Assembly (NCBI RefSeq): GCF_003590855.1
Contig: NZ_QYUP01000092.1
Span: 1-38,161 of the forward strand
Length of the DNA: 38,161 nucleotides
Direction: 5' to 3'
DNA from: Massilia cavernae
GTDB taxonomy: Bacteria; Pseudomonadota; Gammaproteobacteria; Burkholderiales; Burkholderiaceae_D
Within the stretch, counting starts at the first letter, position 1. Each line of letters begins with the position of its first letter. Made by a program: the position numbers and the translations under genes. Below, one piece after another: positions 9,865-18,577 of the stretch. The notes under the pieces are model-generated. The model did not search any database and was not told the origin of the DNA. It worked only from the letters and a program-made list of their open reading frames with translations.

Positions 9865-11027
9865 GCCACAAACCATTTTGCGGTGGGGTGTCGGTCGCCG
9901 GTATCGGCTTGCGCCAATACAAACGGGGCACCGCGCCGATGCCGGAGCAGGGCGTGCTGGTGCGCGCCATCGTCGACGCCTGCGAGGATGCCGGCTTCGA
10001 TCCGGCCGACGTCGACGGCTTCGTCGCCTACGGCGACGACCATAACGAACCGGTGCGGCTGATGCCGGACCTGGGCACCAGGAACCTGCTGTTCAATGCG
10101 CAGGCCTGGGGCGGCGGGGGCGGCGGCATCGCGGCCGCGTTCGGCATCGCGGCGGCCGCCATCGCGAGCGGGCAGGCCACGGCCGTGGTGGTGTTTCGCG
10201 CTCTGGTGCAAGGCAACAGCGGACGCCTGTCGGCGGCCGTCATGCGCCACTTCCTCAACGACCATGTGATCGGCGGCGGGATGGTGGCGCCGGCCCAGGT
10301 CTGCGCCTTGCGCGCCCGGCGCTTGTTCGAGCACCACAAGGTGCCGCTGTCGGTGGCCGAGGAACTGGTGCGGGCCTCGTACTATCACGGATCCCGCAAT
10401 CCGGAGGCGACCGCCTTCGGCAAGGACCTGGACCTCGACGCCTACCGCAACGGGCGCATGATCGCCGAGCCGTTCCGGCTGTTCGACTGCTCGCGCGAAA
10501 ACGACGGCGCCGGCGCGCTGCTGCTGGTGTCGACCGAACGGGCAAAGGACCTCAGGAAAAGGCCGATTCGCGTGCTGGGCGTGGCCAACGGCGCATCGAA
10601 GGGATGGGGCGACCTGGCCGAGAACGATGAGGACTACGCCTCCGCCGGCTTCAAGCCGGTCGCGCAGCGCCTGTGGCAGCAAACCGGCCTCGGTCCGGCC
10701 GACGTCGATGTGATCCAGCTGTACGAGAACTTCAGCGCCCAGGGCGTGTCGTCGCTGATAGACCACGGCTTCTGCACCTACGAGAACGTGGCCGAGGTGG
10801 TCAGGTTCGAGAACCTGATCGCCCCCACCGGCAAGCTGCCGTTGAATACCTCAGGCGGCAATTTCGCGCATGGCTTCGTGCACGGGATCGGCACCGCGAT
10901 CGAAGCGGTCAGGGTGTTGCGGGGCGAATCGGCCAACCCGGTCCCGGACGCGAAGGTCTGCCTGCTGGCCGGCGGCCCGGGCGCACCGACCGTCAGTTCG
11001 GCCCTGTTCGGCACGGACGACCTGTAG
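9861..11027 (+). CDS. Thiolase-like (SCP2-thiolase/Ltp2-type) protein, probable retro-aldolase
   Basis: A 388-aa thiolase-fold protein lacking thiolase chemistry residues. The nucleophilic Cys region reads AWGGGGGG and the GHP histidine segment reads AHGFVHG. Such proteins with a DUF35 partner, like Ltp2, act as aldolases that cleave a 3-hydroxyacyl-CoA at a tertiary alcohol. Of the two Ltp2 catalytic tyrosines (Y294 and Y344 by recollection), Y288 in QLYENF matches the first but the second position is F339. So the activity may differ, or Phe may be tolerated. The start is fixed by ATGA overlap with the DUF35 gene and GAAGGGAA upstream. Last gene of its operon. Confidence 0.82.
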   Translation: MSHKPFCGGVSVAGIGLRQYKRGTAPMPEQGVLVRAIVDACEDAGFDPADVDGFVAYGDDHNEPVRLMPDLGTRNLLFNAQAWGGGGGGIAAAFGIAAAAIASGQATAVVVFRALVQGNSGRLSAAVMRHFLNDHVIGGGMVAPAQVCALRARRLFEHHKVPLSVAEELVRASYYHGSRNPEATAFGKDLDLDAYRNGRMIAEPFRLFDCSRENDGAGALLLVSTERAKDLRKRPIRVLGVANGASKGWGDLAENDEDYASAGFKPVAQRLWQQTGLGPADVDVIQLYENFSAQGVSSLIDHGFCTYENVAEVVRFENLIAPTGKLPLNTSGGNFAHGFVHGIGTAIEAVRVLRGESANPVPDAKVCLLAGGPGAPTVSSALFGTDDL

Positions 11028-11037
11028 CGGGGAAGCT

Positions 11038-11062
11038 CCGCAGCGCGCATGCTGCGCTGCGG
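11038..11062 (+). terminator. Hairpin after aldolase gene, abutting operator 4
   Basis: Perfect 9-bp arms (CCGCAGCGC / GCGCTGCGG) with a 7-nt loop, 10 nt after the stop at 11027. No U-tract follows, so termination would be weak or factor-assisted. The hairpin ends 2 nt before the next operator begins. Confidence 0.5.
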
Positions 11063-11064
11063 AA

Positions 11065-11108
11065 TCGTCGGAAGCGACGACGCCAGTGGTGGCAACGACC
11101 GCTAACCT
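11065..11108 (+). promoter_or_regulatory. Island operator 4 plus -10 element, upstream of SDR/beta-oxidation operon
   Basis: TCGTCG-gaag-CGACGA at 11065-11080, exactly 22 nt, then TAACCT at 11103-11108. The 16-bp core is identical to operator 5. Start codon at 11150. Confidence 0.78.
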
Positions 11109-11149
11109 GAAGCCTGGTTATCGGTCGTTTATCTGAGGTGAGGTTCCCC

Positions 11150-11953
11150 ATGAATTCTAGTGACACGCTGGCACTGCGTGAAATCAAAGTCCCTTCGCTG
11201 GCCCTGCACGGGCGCCGTGCACTGGTCACCGGCGCATCGAGCGGGCTCGGCCTGCATTTTGCTCATGTGCTGGCCCACGCCGGTGCCGAGGTGCTGCTGG
11301 TGGCGCGCCGCCTCGACAAGCTCGAGTCCCACGTGGCCGCACTGCGGGAGGCCGGTTGCGCGGCCCACGCCGTGTTCATGGATGTGACCGACAGCGCGTC
11401 GGTCAAGGCCGCCTTCGACCACATCGAGGCCCATCATGGCTGCCCCGACATCATCGTCAACAACGCCGGCGTGGCCGTATCCAAGCCGGCGCTCGAACAG
11501 GACGAGGCCGACTGGGACCTGGTCATCGATACCAACCTGAAGGGGGCATGGCTGACCGCGACCGAGGCGGTGCGGCGGCTGGTGGCCGCCGGCCTGCCGG
11601 GCAATGTGGTCAACGTCGCCTCGATCCTTGGCGAACGGGTCGGCGGCGCGGTTGCTCCCTACTGCGCGTCGAAAGCCGGCCTGGTCCACCTGACGCGGGC
11701 GATGGCGCTCGAATGGGCGCGCCACGGCGTGCGCGTGAACGCGCTGGCGCCGGGCTACCTGCAGACCGACCTGAACAGCGACTTCCTCGCCAGCGATGCC
11801 GGCCAGCGCCTGATGGCGCGGGTGCCGCAGCGCAGCTTCGGCCGTCCCGAAGACCTCGATGCGGCATTGCTGCTGCTGGTGGGGCAGGCCGGGCGCTACA
11901 TCACCGGCGCCATGCTGCCGGTCGATGGCGGCCACCTGGTCAGCACGCTGTAA
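11150..11953 (+). CDS. Short-chain dehydrogenase/reductase
   Basis: A 267-aa classical SDR: TGASSGLG cofactor motif near residue 30, NNAG, Ser in NVASI, and the catalytic YCASK pair. The C-terminal GAMLPVDGG is typical of the family. ARR after the second strand suggests possible NADP preference, uncertain. It oxidises or reduces a hydroxy/keto group, probably an intermediate of the island's pathway. ATG 11150 follows AGGTGAGG by about 6 nt; a GTG at 11138 in frame is less likely. First gene of a six-gene beta-oxidation operon. Confidence 0.9.
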   Translation: MNSSDTLALREIKVPSLALHGRRALVTGASSGLGLHFAHVLAHAGAEVLLVARRLDKLESHVAALREAGCAAHAVFMDVTDSASVKAAFDHIEAHHGCPDIIVNNAGVAVSKPALEQDEADWDLVIDTNLKGAWLTATEAVRRLVAAGLPGNVVNVASILGERVGGAVAPYCASKAGLVHLTRAMALEWARHGVRVNALAPGYLQTDLNSDFLASDAGQRLMARVPQRSFGRPEDLDAALLLLVGQAGRYITGAMLPVDGGHLVSTL

Positions 11954-11990
11954 GACTTCCTCCAACTTCCTCGCTTAACAGGAACCACAC

Positions 11991-13139
11991 ATGAGCCTCA
12001 ATTTTAGTCCTTCCTGGTCCAATCCCGACCTCGAACTGTACCGCGATACCGTGGTGCGCTTCATCGAATCGGAAGTGCTGCCGCACGACGAACATGCCCG
12101 CGCCACCGGCCACGTCGGTCATGAGGTGTGGCGCAAGGCCGGCGCGCTCGGCCTGCTGTGCACAGATATCCCGGACGCGTACGGCGGCGGCGGCGGCGAC
12201 TTCCGCCACGAGGCCGTGATCTACGAAGAAATGTTCCGGCGCGCCCTGAGCGGCATGAACGTGTCGGTGCACAGCATCGTCGCCCACTACCTGCTCAACC
12301 ATGGCACCGAGGCGCAAAAGCTGCGCTACCTGCCGCGCATGGCCAGCGGCGAACTGGTGGGAGCGATCGCGATGACCGAACCGGGCGCCGGTTCCGACCT
12401 GCAGGCGATCCGCACCCGGGCCGAGCTGCGCGACGGCAAGTATGTGATCAATGGCGCCAAGACCTTCATCACCAATGGCTACCTGGCCGGTCTGGTGCTG
12501 GTGGTATGCAAGACCGATCCCAGCCAGGGCGCGAAGGGCACTTCGATCCTGATCCTCGAGACCGAGGCGGCGCCGGGCTACCGGGTCGGCCGCCTGCTCG
12601 ACAAGATCGGCATGAAGGCCCAGGACACCTCGGAACTGTTCTTCGACGATGTCGCCGTGCCGTGCGAGAACCTGCTCGGCGGCGAAGAAGGCAAGGGCTT
12701 CTACCAGCTGATGGGCGACCTGCCGTACGAGCGCCTGGTCATCGGCGTGACCGGCCTGGCCACGATGGAGGGCGCCTATGCGGCCACGGTGGACTATGTG
12801 CGCGAGCGCAAGGCCTTCGGCAAGACGCTGTTCGAGCAGCAGAACACGCGCTTCAAGCTGGCCGAAGTGGCTACCCGGATCATGGTGGGACGCGCCTTCA
12901 TCGACCGCTGCGTGCTCGACATGGTGGCCGGGCGGCTCGACACGGCGACCGCCTCGATTGCCAAGCTGTGGGGCTCCGAGAACCAGGGCAAGGTGGTCGA
13001 CGAATGCCTGCAGCTGTTCGGCGGCTACGGCTACATGAACGAATACCTGGTCGCCCGCATGTATGCCGACGCGCGGGTGCAGCGGATCTACGGCGGCACC
13101 AGCGAGATCATGAAGGAAGTGATCGCGCGCGCCATCTGA
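11991..13139 (+). CDS. Acyl-CoA dehydrogenase (LCAD/IVD-type active site)
   Basis: A 382-aa flavoprotein dehydrogenase. Seen: AMTEPGAGSDLQ, INGAKTFITNG, IGMKAQDTSELFFDD, ERKAFGKTL, QLFGGYGYMNEY and the C-terminal IYGGTSEIMKEVIAR. The usual Glu near the C-terminus (YEG) is Gly (YGG), while E247 in LPYERL stands where isovaleryl-CoA and long-chain enzymes keep their catalytic base. That placement is common for branched or long acyl substrates. It forms 2-enoyl-CoA and passes electrons to ETF (not encoded here). AGGAA lies 7 nt before the ATG; it follows the SDR by 37 nt. Confidence 0.92.
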   Translation: MSLNFSPSWSNPDLELYRDTVVRFIESEVLPHDEHARATGHVGHEVWRKAGALGLLCTDIPDAYGGGGGDFRHEAVIYEEMFRRALSGMNVSVHSIVAHYLLNHGTEAQKLRYLPRMASGELVGAIAMTEPGAGSDLQAIRTRAELRDGKYVINGAKTFITNGYLAGLVLVVCKTDPSQGAKGTSILILETEAAPGYRVGRLLDKIGMKAQDTSELFFDDVAVPCENLLGGEEGKGFYQLMGDLPYERLVIGVTGLATMEGAYAATVDYVRERKAFGKTLFEQQNTRFKLAEVATRIMVGRAFIDRCVLDMVAGRLDTATASIAKLWGSENQGKVVDECLQLFGGYGYMNEYLVARMYADARVQRIYGGTSEIMKEVIARAI

Positions 13140-13186
13140 GGGCCGCCTGCGCTTCCCCCGATCCACTCTTTTCAATTCAATCACGT

Positions 13187-14392
13187 ATGACTGACGTCTT
13201 TATCTATGACCACCTGCGCACCCCGCGCGGCAAGGGCCGGCCCGATGGGGCCTTGCATGAAATCACGCCGGTGCAGCTGGCGACCCAGGTGCTGGCCGCG
13301 CTGCGCATCCGCAATGGATTCGATCCGTCCCGGATCGACGAAGTCGGGTTGGGGATCGTGATGCCGGTAGGCGAGCAGGGGGCCGACCTGACCCGGGTCG
13401 CCTTGCTGCAGGCCGGCTATGGCGACAGCGTGGCCGGCTACCAGTTGAACCGCTTTTGCACCTCGGCGCTCGATACGCTGCGGATGGGTTTCGGCCTGAT
13501 CGCTTCCGGCCAGGCCGGCGCGGCCATCGGCGGCGGCGTCGAGTCGATGTCGCGGGTACCGATCGGCAGCGACGGCGGCGCCGTCTACAGCGACCCGGCC
13601 GTGTGCCGCGATTACCTCTACATGCCTAATGGCGTGGCGGCCGACCTGATGGCCAGCCTGTACGGCTTTACCCGCGACCAGGTCGATGCCTATGCCGTGC
13701 GCAGCCAGCAGCGCGCCGCCGCGGCCCAGGCCGAAGACCGCTTCAGCGCTTCGCTGGTGCCGGTGTGCGACATCAATGGCGAGGTCGTGCTCGCGCATGA
13801 CGAGGCCGTCCGCGGCGGCACCACGATGGCGGACCTTGCCAAGATGAAACCGTTCTTCGACCGGATGGGCGAGTCCGGTTTCGACGCGATCGCACTGCGC
13901 CGTTATCCCTGGCTCGAACGGATCGAACACATTCATACGGCGGCGACCTCGAGCGGCATCGTCGACGGCGCTGCCGCCGTGTTGCTGGGCAATGCCGAAT
14001 TCGGCAGCCGCCACGCACTGCGCCCGCGGGCGCGGATGGTCGCCTGCGCCACCGGCGCTTCCGAGCCGCTGCTCAGCCTGGGCGGTCCGATGCCGGTCAC
14101 CGAGCGCGTCCTGGCCCAGGCTGGCATGAAGGCCTCCGACATCGACCTGTTCGAGGTCAACGAAGCCTTCGCCGTGGTGCCGATGCGCTTCCAGCAGCAC
14201 TTCGAGATCGACCCCGAGCGCCTGAACGTGAACGGCGGCGCGATCGCCCTCGGGCATCCGCTGGGCGCCACCGGCGCCATGCTGGTCGGCACCGCACTGG
14301 ACGAACTGGAACGGCGCGGCTCCCGTACTGCGCTGATCACCCTGTGCGCGGCAGCGGGCCAGGCCACGGCGCTCATCATTGAACGAATTTGA
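13187..14392 (+). CDS. Acetyl-CoA C-acyltransferase (FadA-type thiolase)
   Basis: A 401-aa thiolase with nucleophile C91 in NRFCTSA, the GHPLGATG histidine motif and the second cysteine in TLCAAAGQATAL. The last motif has AAA where many thiolases have GGG, a variant I believe occurs in other FadA-like proteins. It lies directly upstream of a FadB/FadJ-type gene, so the two probably form an alpha/beta beta-oxidation complex. No clear ribosome-binding site precedes the ATG; the 47-nt gap after the dehydrogenase gene is otherwise featureless. Confidence 0.9.
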   Translation: MTDVFIYDHLRTPRGKGRPDGALHEITPVQLATQVLAALRIRNGFDPSRIDEVGLGIVMPVGEQGADLTRVALLQAGYGDSVAGYQLNRFCTSALDTLRMGFGLIASGQAGAAIGGGVESMSRVPIGSDGGAVYSDPAVCRDYLYMPNGVAADLMASLYGFTRDQVDAYAVRSQQRAAAAQAEDRFSASLVPVCDINGEVVLAHDEAVRGGTTMADLAKMKPFFDRMGESGFDAIALRRYPWLERIEHIHTAATSSGIVDGAAAVLLGNAEFGSRHALRPRARMVACATGASEPLLSLGGPMPVTERVLAQAGMKASDIDLFEVNEAFAVVPMRFQQHFEIDPERLNVNGGAIALGHPLGATGAMLVGTALDELERRGSRTALITLCAAAGQATALIIERI

Positions 14393-14404
14393 GGGAAAGC
14401 ACAT

Positions 14405-16600
14405 ATGTTTCAGAACCTGAGCCTGGAAATCGGCCCCGACGGCGTCGCGATAGTGCGCATCAAGCTTGCCGGCCGCAGCATGAATGTCTTCACCGACGCC
14501 CTGGGCGCGGAACTGGCCGCGGTGGCCAGCGCGATTGCGGATAATCCGGCCGTGCTGGGGGCCGTCATCACGTCGGGCCTGCCGGGCGCCTTCATGGCCG
14601 GCGCCGACCTGCTGGAATTCGCGCAACTGTACGAGCGCGGGCTGAGCGCCGCGCAGGCAGGCCAGCGTTATGCGCAGGGCGGTATCGCGCTGCGCGCGCT
14701 CGAGCGCGGCGGCAAGCCCGTCGCCGCCGCGCTCAACGGACTGGCGCTGGGCGGCGGCTACGAACTGGCGCTGGCCTGCCACCACCGGGTGCTGGCCGAC
14801 CGGCCTGACGCGGTTGTCGGCCTGCCCGAAGTGAGCGTCGGCCTGATGCCGGGCGGCGGCGGCACCCAGCGCCTGCCACGCCTGATCGGCATCGTCCAGG
14901 CGCTGCCCTTGCTGCTGTCCGGACGCCATGTCGGGCCGGCCGAGGCGCTCGCGCTGGGGCTGGTCGACCAGCTGGCGCCGGCGGGCCAGGAAGTCGAAGC
15001 AGCGCGCGAGTGGGTGCTGCAAAACCGTGACTTCCAGCCGGCCTGGGATGTCAAGGGCTTCAGCGTGCCGGGCGGCGCGGGCGCGATGGCGGCGCACGCA
15101 ATGCACACCTTCGGCACCGGCGCGGCGCAAGTGCGGCGCGACACCCAGGACCAGTTCCCGGCCCCGATGGCGATCCTGTCGGCGGTGTACGAGGGCACGC
15201 TGCTGCCGATCGACCGCGCGCTGGCCATCGAGAACAAGTACTTCGGCGGCCTGCTGGTAAGCGTGGTGGCGCGCAATCTGATGCGCACCCAGTTCATTGC
15301 CCGCAAGGCGGCGCAAAAGGGCGCGCGCCGGCCAGCCGCCGTGCCCGAACGCAGCGTCGCCCGGCTGGGCGTCCTGGGCGCCGGCATGATGGGAGCGGGC
15401 ATCGCCCAGCTTGCCGCGCAGGCGGGGATCGAAGTTGTGCTGCTCGACCAGTCGATGGAAGTGGCCGAACAGGCCAAGGCCCGCATCGGCGCACTGTGGC
15501 AGCGCGACCAGGCCGCGGGACGCTGCACTGCGCAAGCGGTGCAGGAGCGCTGCGCGCGCATCACGCCGGCGGCCGAGGCGCAGGCGCTCAAGGAGTGCGA
15601 CTTCATTATCGAGGCGGTGTTCGAGGATCGCGCCGTCAAGGCGGCCCTGATGGCGCAGCTGGCCACGGTGCTGGCCGAGCGGGCCGAACCGGTGGTCTGG
15701 GCCACCAATACTTCCACCTTGCCTGTAACCGGCCTGGCGCAGCACTGGCCGGTGCCGGCGCAGGTAATCGGCATGCATTTCTTCTCGCCGGTGGCGCGCA
15801 TGGAGCTGGTCGAGATCATCATGGGCGAACAGACGTCGCCGGATACGCTGGCGCAAGCGATCGACCTGGTGGCGCAGCTGCGCAAGACGCCGATCGTGGT
15901 GCGCGACAGCCCGGGCTTTTATACCAGCCGCATCTTCTGCGCCTATATCGACGAAGGCATGGCGATGCTGGCGCAGGGCGTGCTACCTGCGCTGATCGAC
16001 AATGCGGCGCGCCAGGCCGGCTATGCCACCGGTCCGCTGGCGGTGACCGACGAAGTGTCGCTCGACCTGCAGCAGCGCGTGGTGGCGCAGGCGCTGGCCG
16101 ATGGCTTGCCCAAGCGCTTCCTGCGCGGCCATGCACAAGAGGTCATCACGCGGATGAACCAGCTGGGCCGGTTCGGACGCAAGAGCGGCGGCGGATTTTA
16201 TGACTTTGCGCCGGACGCGCCCAAGCGCCTGTGGCCGGGGCTGGCAAGTTTATACCCGGCGCTGGCGCGGCAGCCCGATGTCGAGGAAGTCAAGCAGCGC
16301 CTGCTGTGCATCCAGGCGCTGGAGTCGGCGCGCTGCGTGGAAGAGGGCGTGATCGACGCCGTGGCCGACGCCGACCTCGGCGCGGTGCTCGGCGTGGGCT
16401 TTCCCGGCTGGACCGGCGGCGCGCTGTCGTATATCGACAGCGTGGGCGCAGCCGAATTCGTGGCCGGTTGCGATTTGCTGGCGCAGCGCCATGGCGAGCG
16501 CTTCCAGCCATCGGACTGGCTGCGCGCGCGCGCCGCGCGCGGCGAGTCCTTCCATCGACCGGCCCTGCACGATGCGCCGCGCATGGGAGAAGCAGCATGA
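14405..16600 (+). CDS. FadB/FadJ-type multifunctional beta-oxidation protein
   Basis: A 731-aa fusion of crotonase and 3-hydroxyacyl-CoA dehydrogenase. The hydratase half has [23 protein letters not shown] and [15 protein letters not shown] with both Glu residues. The dehydrogenase half starts at GAGMMGAG (first Gly residue 325) and has [26 protein letters not shown] and [10 protein letters not shown]-like segments. It is clearly different in sequence from the 1744 protein, so the island has two paralogous complexes, suggesting different chain lengths or branching. GAGGGAAAG lies before the ATG, 12 nt after the thiolase stop. Its stop overlaps the next start by ATGA. Confidence 0.92.
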   Translation: MFQNLSLEIGPDGVAIVRIKLAGRSMNVFTDALGAELAAVASAIADNPAVLGAVITSGLPGAFMAGADLLEFAQLYERGLSAAQAGQRYAQGGIALRALERGGKPVAAALNGLALGGGYELALACHHRVLADRPDAVVGLPEVSVGLMPGGGGTQRLPRLIGIVQALPLLLSGRHVGPAEALALGLVDQLAPAGQEVEAAREWVLQNRDFQPAWDVKGFSVPGGAGAMAAHAMHTFGTGAAQVRRDTQDQFPAPMAILSAVYEGTLLPIDRALAIENKYFGGLLVSVVARNLMRTQFIARKAAQKGARRPAAVPERSVARLGVLGAGMMGAGIAQLAAQAGIEVVLLDQSMEVAEQAKARIGALWQRDQAAGRCTAQAVQERCARITPAAEAQALKECDFIIEAVFEDRAVKAALMAQLATVLAERAEPVVWATNTSTLPVTGLAQHWPVPAQVIGMHFFSPVARMELVEIIMGEQTSPDTLAQAIDLVAQLRKTPIVVRDSPGFYTSRIFCAYIDEGMAMLAQGVLPALIDNAARQAGYATGPLAVTDEVSLDLQQRVVAQALADGLPKRFLRGHAQEVITRMNQLGRFGRKSGGGFYDFAPDAPKRLWPGLASLYPALARQPDVEEVKQRLLCIQALESARCVEEGVIDAVADADLGAVLGVGFPGWTGGALSYIDSVGAAEFVAGCDLLAQRHGERFQPSDWLRARAARGESFHRPALHDAPRMGEAA

Positions 16601-17646
16601 TCGCGAACATGAAGGCGGACATGAACGCTGCAATTGGGCTGCCCTTCGCTGCCGCGCCGCTCGAGGCCTGGCTGCGCCGCCACTTGCCTGGCGTGGCTGG
16701 ACCGATGCGTGTGCAGCGCATCAGCGGCGGGCAATCGAATCCCACTTTCTTTATCGATTTCGACAATCGCGCGCTGGTGCTGCGCAAGCAGCCGCCCGGC
16801 GAACTGCTGCCTTCGGCCCATGCGATCGACCGCGAATACCAGGTCCTGCAGGCGCTGGGCGACACCAATGTGCCCGTGCCGCGCGCCGTGCTGTTTTGCG
16901 CGGACCGGGAAGTGATCGGCACGCCGTTCTACCTGATGGAAAAGCTGGAAGGCCGGGTGTTGCCCGACTATGCCTTGCCGGAAATCGCCAGGGCCGACCG
17001 GCGCGCCTATTTCTTCGCCATGGCCGACACCATGGCCAGGCTGCACGCGGTGGACTGGGACGCGGTGGGCCTGGCCGGCTACGGCCGGCCGGAGAACTTC
17101 TTCGAACGCCAGGTGGCGCGTTGGACCCGCCAGTGGCATGCATCCAAGGGCGCCGAGAACGCGGACATCGACCGCCTGATCGCCTGGCTGCCGGCGAATA
17201 TTCCAGCCGACACGCGCTCGTGCATCGCCCACGGCGATTTTCGGCTGGGTAACCTGATGTTCCACCCCACCGAGCCGCGCGTAATCGCGGTGCTGGACTG
17301 GGAGCTGTCGACGCTCGGCCATCCGCTGGCCGACGCCAGCTACAGTTGCATGGCGTGGCATATGGCGCCGCAGGAATTCCACGGCATCAGGGGCCTGGAC
17401 CTGGAAGCCCTGGGCATTCCGTCCCAAGATGAGTACCTGGCCCATTACCGGCTGTGCGGCGGCCATCCCGAAGCGGTGAGCAACTTTCACATGGCGTTTT
17501 CGCTGTTCCGTTTTGCCGTCATCCTGGAGGGCGTCGCCGCCCGCGCCAGGCAGGGCATTTCGGCGTCCGACGACGCGCATGAAGTGGGCGCCCAGGCCGC
17601 CGCGTTCGCGCGCCAGGCGGTCAGCCTGCTGGAGGACGCGGCATGA
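16597..17646 (+). CDS. APH-like acyl-CoA kinase (ACAD10/11 N-domain and LvaA relative)
   Basis: A 349-aa protein of the aminoglycoside phosphotransferase fold. Seen: [11 protein letters not shown] (nucleotide loop), [17 protein letters not shown] with the ATP-binding Lys, HGDFRLGN catalytic loop and [10 protein letters not shown] metal-binding motif, followed by [10 protein letters not shown]. This pattern is that of the N-terminal domain of ACAD10/11 rather than drug-resistance kinases. In that group and in LvaA of levulinate catabolism the kinase phosphorylates the 4-hydroxyl of a 4-hydroxyacyl-CoA, and the partner dehydrogenase eliminates phosphate. The likely partner is the gene at 3919. 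ATG 16597 overlaps the previous stop, with GGGAGAAG upstream. Confidence 0.85.
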   Translation: MIANMKADMNAAIGLPFAAAPLEAWLRRHLPGVAGPMRVQRISGGQSNPTFFIDFDNRALVLRKQPPGELLPSAHAIDREYQVLQALGDTNVPVPRAVLFCADREVIGTPFYLMEKLEGRVLPDYALPEIARADRRAYFFAMADTMARLHAVDWDAVGLAGYGRPENFFERQVARWTRQWHASKGAENADIDRLIAWLPANIPADTRSCIAHGDFRLGNLMFHPTEPRVIAVLDWELSTLGHPLADASYSCMAWHMAPQEFHGIRGLDLEALGIPSQDEYLAHYRLCGGHPEAVSNFHMAFSLFRFAVILEGVAARARQGISASDDAHEVGAQAAAFARQAVSLLEDAA

Positions 17647-18473
17647 GCGCTTCCCCACTTCTGTTCGAGGGCGTCCGCCTTACCCTGGCACGCGAGGGCA
17701 GCAGCGCGATCGTGTCGCTGTTTAACCCGCCGCACGGGTATTTCGATGCGCAAAGCGAACGCGAACTGCTGCAGGCGCTCGATCTCATCGATGGCGAGGA
17801 CGGGCTGCGCACGGTCATACTGACCGGGCGCGAACCGGGCGTGTTCGTGCGCCACTACGATGTCGGCGTGCTCGAACGGATCGGCCGCACCATGCAGGAA
17901 CGCGGCCTGGCTTTCAGCCCGGAGGCGCCGCCGCCGGAGAGCGGCTTCCACCGCTGCGCGGCGCGGCTGGAAGCGGGCAGCTGGATCACCATCGCCGCCA
18001 TCGGCGGCTGGTGCATGGGCGGCGGCATGGAACTGGCGCTGGCCTGCAAGCTGCGCTACGCGCAGGCGGGCGACTATCTGCTGGGCCTGCCGGAAGTGCA
18101 GCTCGGCATCATCCCCGGCGGGGGCGGCACGCAAAAACTGGGGCGCGCGGTCGGCCACACCAGGGCCCTCGAAATGCTGCTGCTGGGCACCTGCGTCGGC
18201 CCCAATGAAGCGGCGCGGATCGGCCTGGTGCACGCCGTCGTGCCCGATGCGCTGGCGCATGCGCGCGCCGTCGCCCGCACCCTGGACGGGCGCTCGCCCG
18301 AAGCGCTGCGGCATATCGTCAGCCTGCACGCGATGGCCGGGCAGGCCGATGCCGCCGCCGGCATGGCGGCCGAACGCGGCGCGTTCTCGCAACTGGTGGT
18401 GCGCCCGTTCGCACTCGAAGCGATGGCGGACTTCAACGGCGGGCGCCGCAGCTTTCCGGAAGCGGACCAATAG
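17643..18473 (+). CDS. Enoyl-CoA hydratase/isomerase family protein
   Basis: A 276-aa crotonase. The typical GADI oxyanion loop is altered ([10 protein letters not shown], a pattern of the branch with FVRHYD), while [17 protein letters not shown] and [15 protein letters not shown] keep both Glu positions. It should hydrate or isomerise an enoyl-CoA. It overlaps the kinase gene by ATGA and ends the operon; its C-terminal segment is longer than in small hydratases. Substrate unknown. Confidence 0.88.
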   Translation: MSASPLLFEGVRLTLAREGSSAIVSLFNPPHGYFDAQSERELLQALDLIDGEDGLRTVILTGREPGVFVRHYDVGVLERIGRTMQERGLAFSPEAPPPESGFHRCAARLEAGSWITIAAIGGWCMGGGMELALACKLRYAQAGDYLLGLPEVQLGIIPGGGGTQKLGRAVGHTRALEMLLLGTCVGPNEAARIGLVHAVVPDALAHARAVARTLDGRSPEALRHIVSLHAMAGQADAAAGMAAERGAFSQLVVRPFALEAMADFNGGRRSFPEADQ

Positions 18474-18498
18474 CGGCCGGAACGCAGGGACGCGTGAA

Positions 18499-18543
18499 TC
18501 GTCGGAAGCGACGAGGTTCAGCGCCACGCATGTCACGTAAGCT
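18499..18543 (+). promoter_or_regulatory. Island operator 5 plus -10 element, upstream of aldehyde dehydrogenase operon
   Basis: TCGTCG-gaag-CGACGA at 18499-18514, then 23 nt, then TAAGCT at 18538-18543. This is the only copy with 23 rather than 22 nt. Start codon at 18578. Confidence 0.73.
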
Positions 18544-18577
18544 TGTTTCATCCCACCTATCGAATGGACGAATGCAC

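Noticed and set aside
13181-15856. Very long open frame on the minus strand (about 890 codons) opposite the thiolase and FadB-type genes, and similar long antisense frames (e.g. 1693-3393, 7822-9405)
   Set aside because: Antisense frames of high-GC coding DNA stay open by codon bias; the translations are rich in His/Arg/Gln, have no known domain, and the plus-strand genes are unmistakable.
16597-17646. Aminoglycoside resistance kinase
   Set aside because: Although the fold is APH, motifs and neighbours match the ACAD10/11-LvaA acyl-CoA kinase group inside a beta-oxidation operon.
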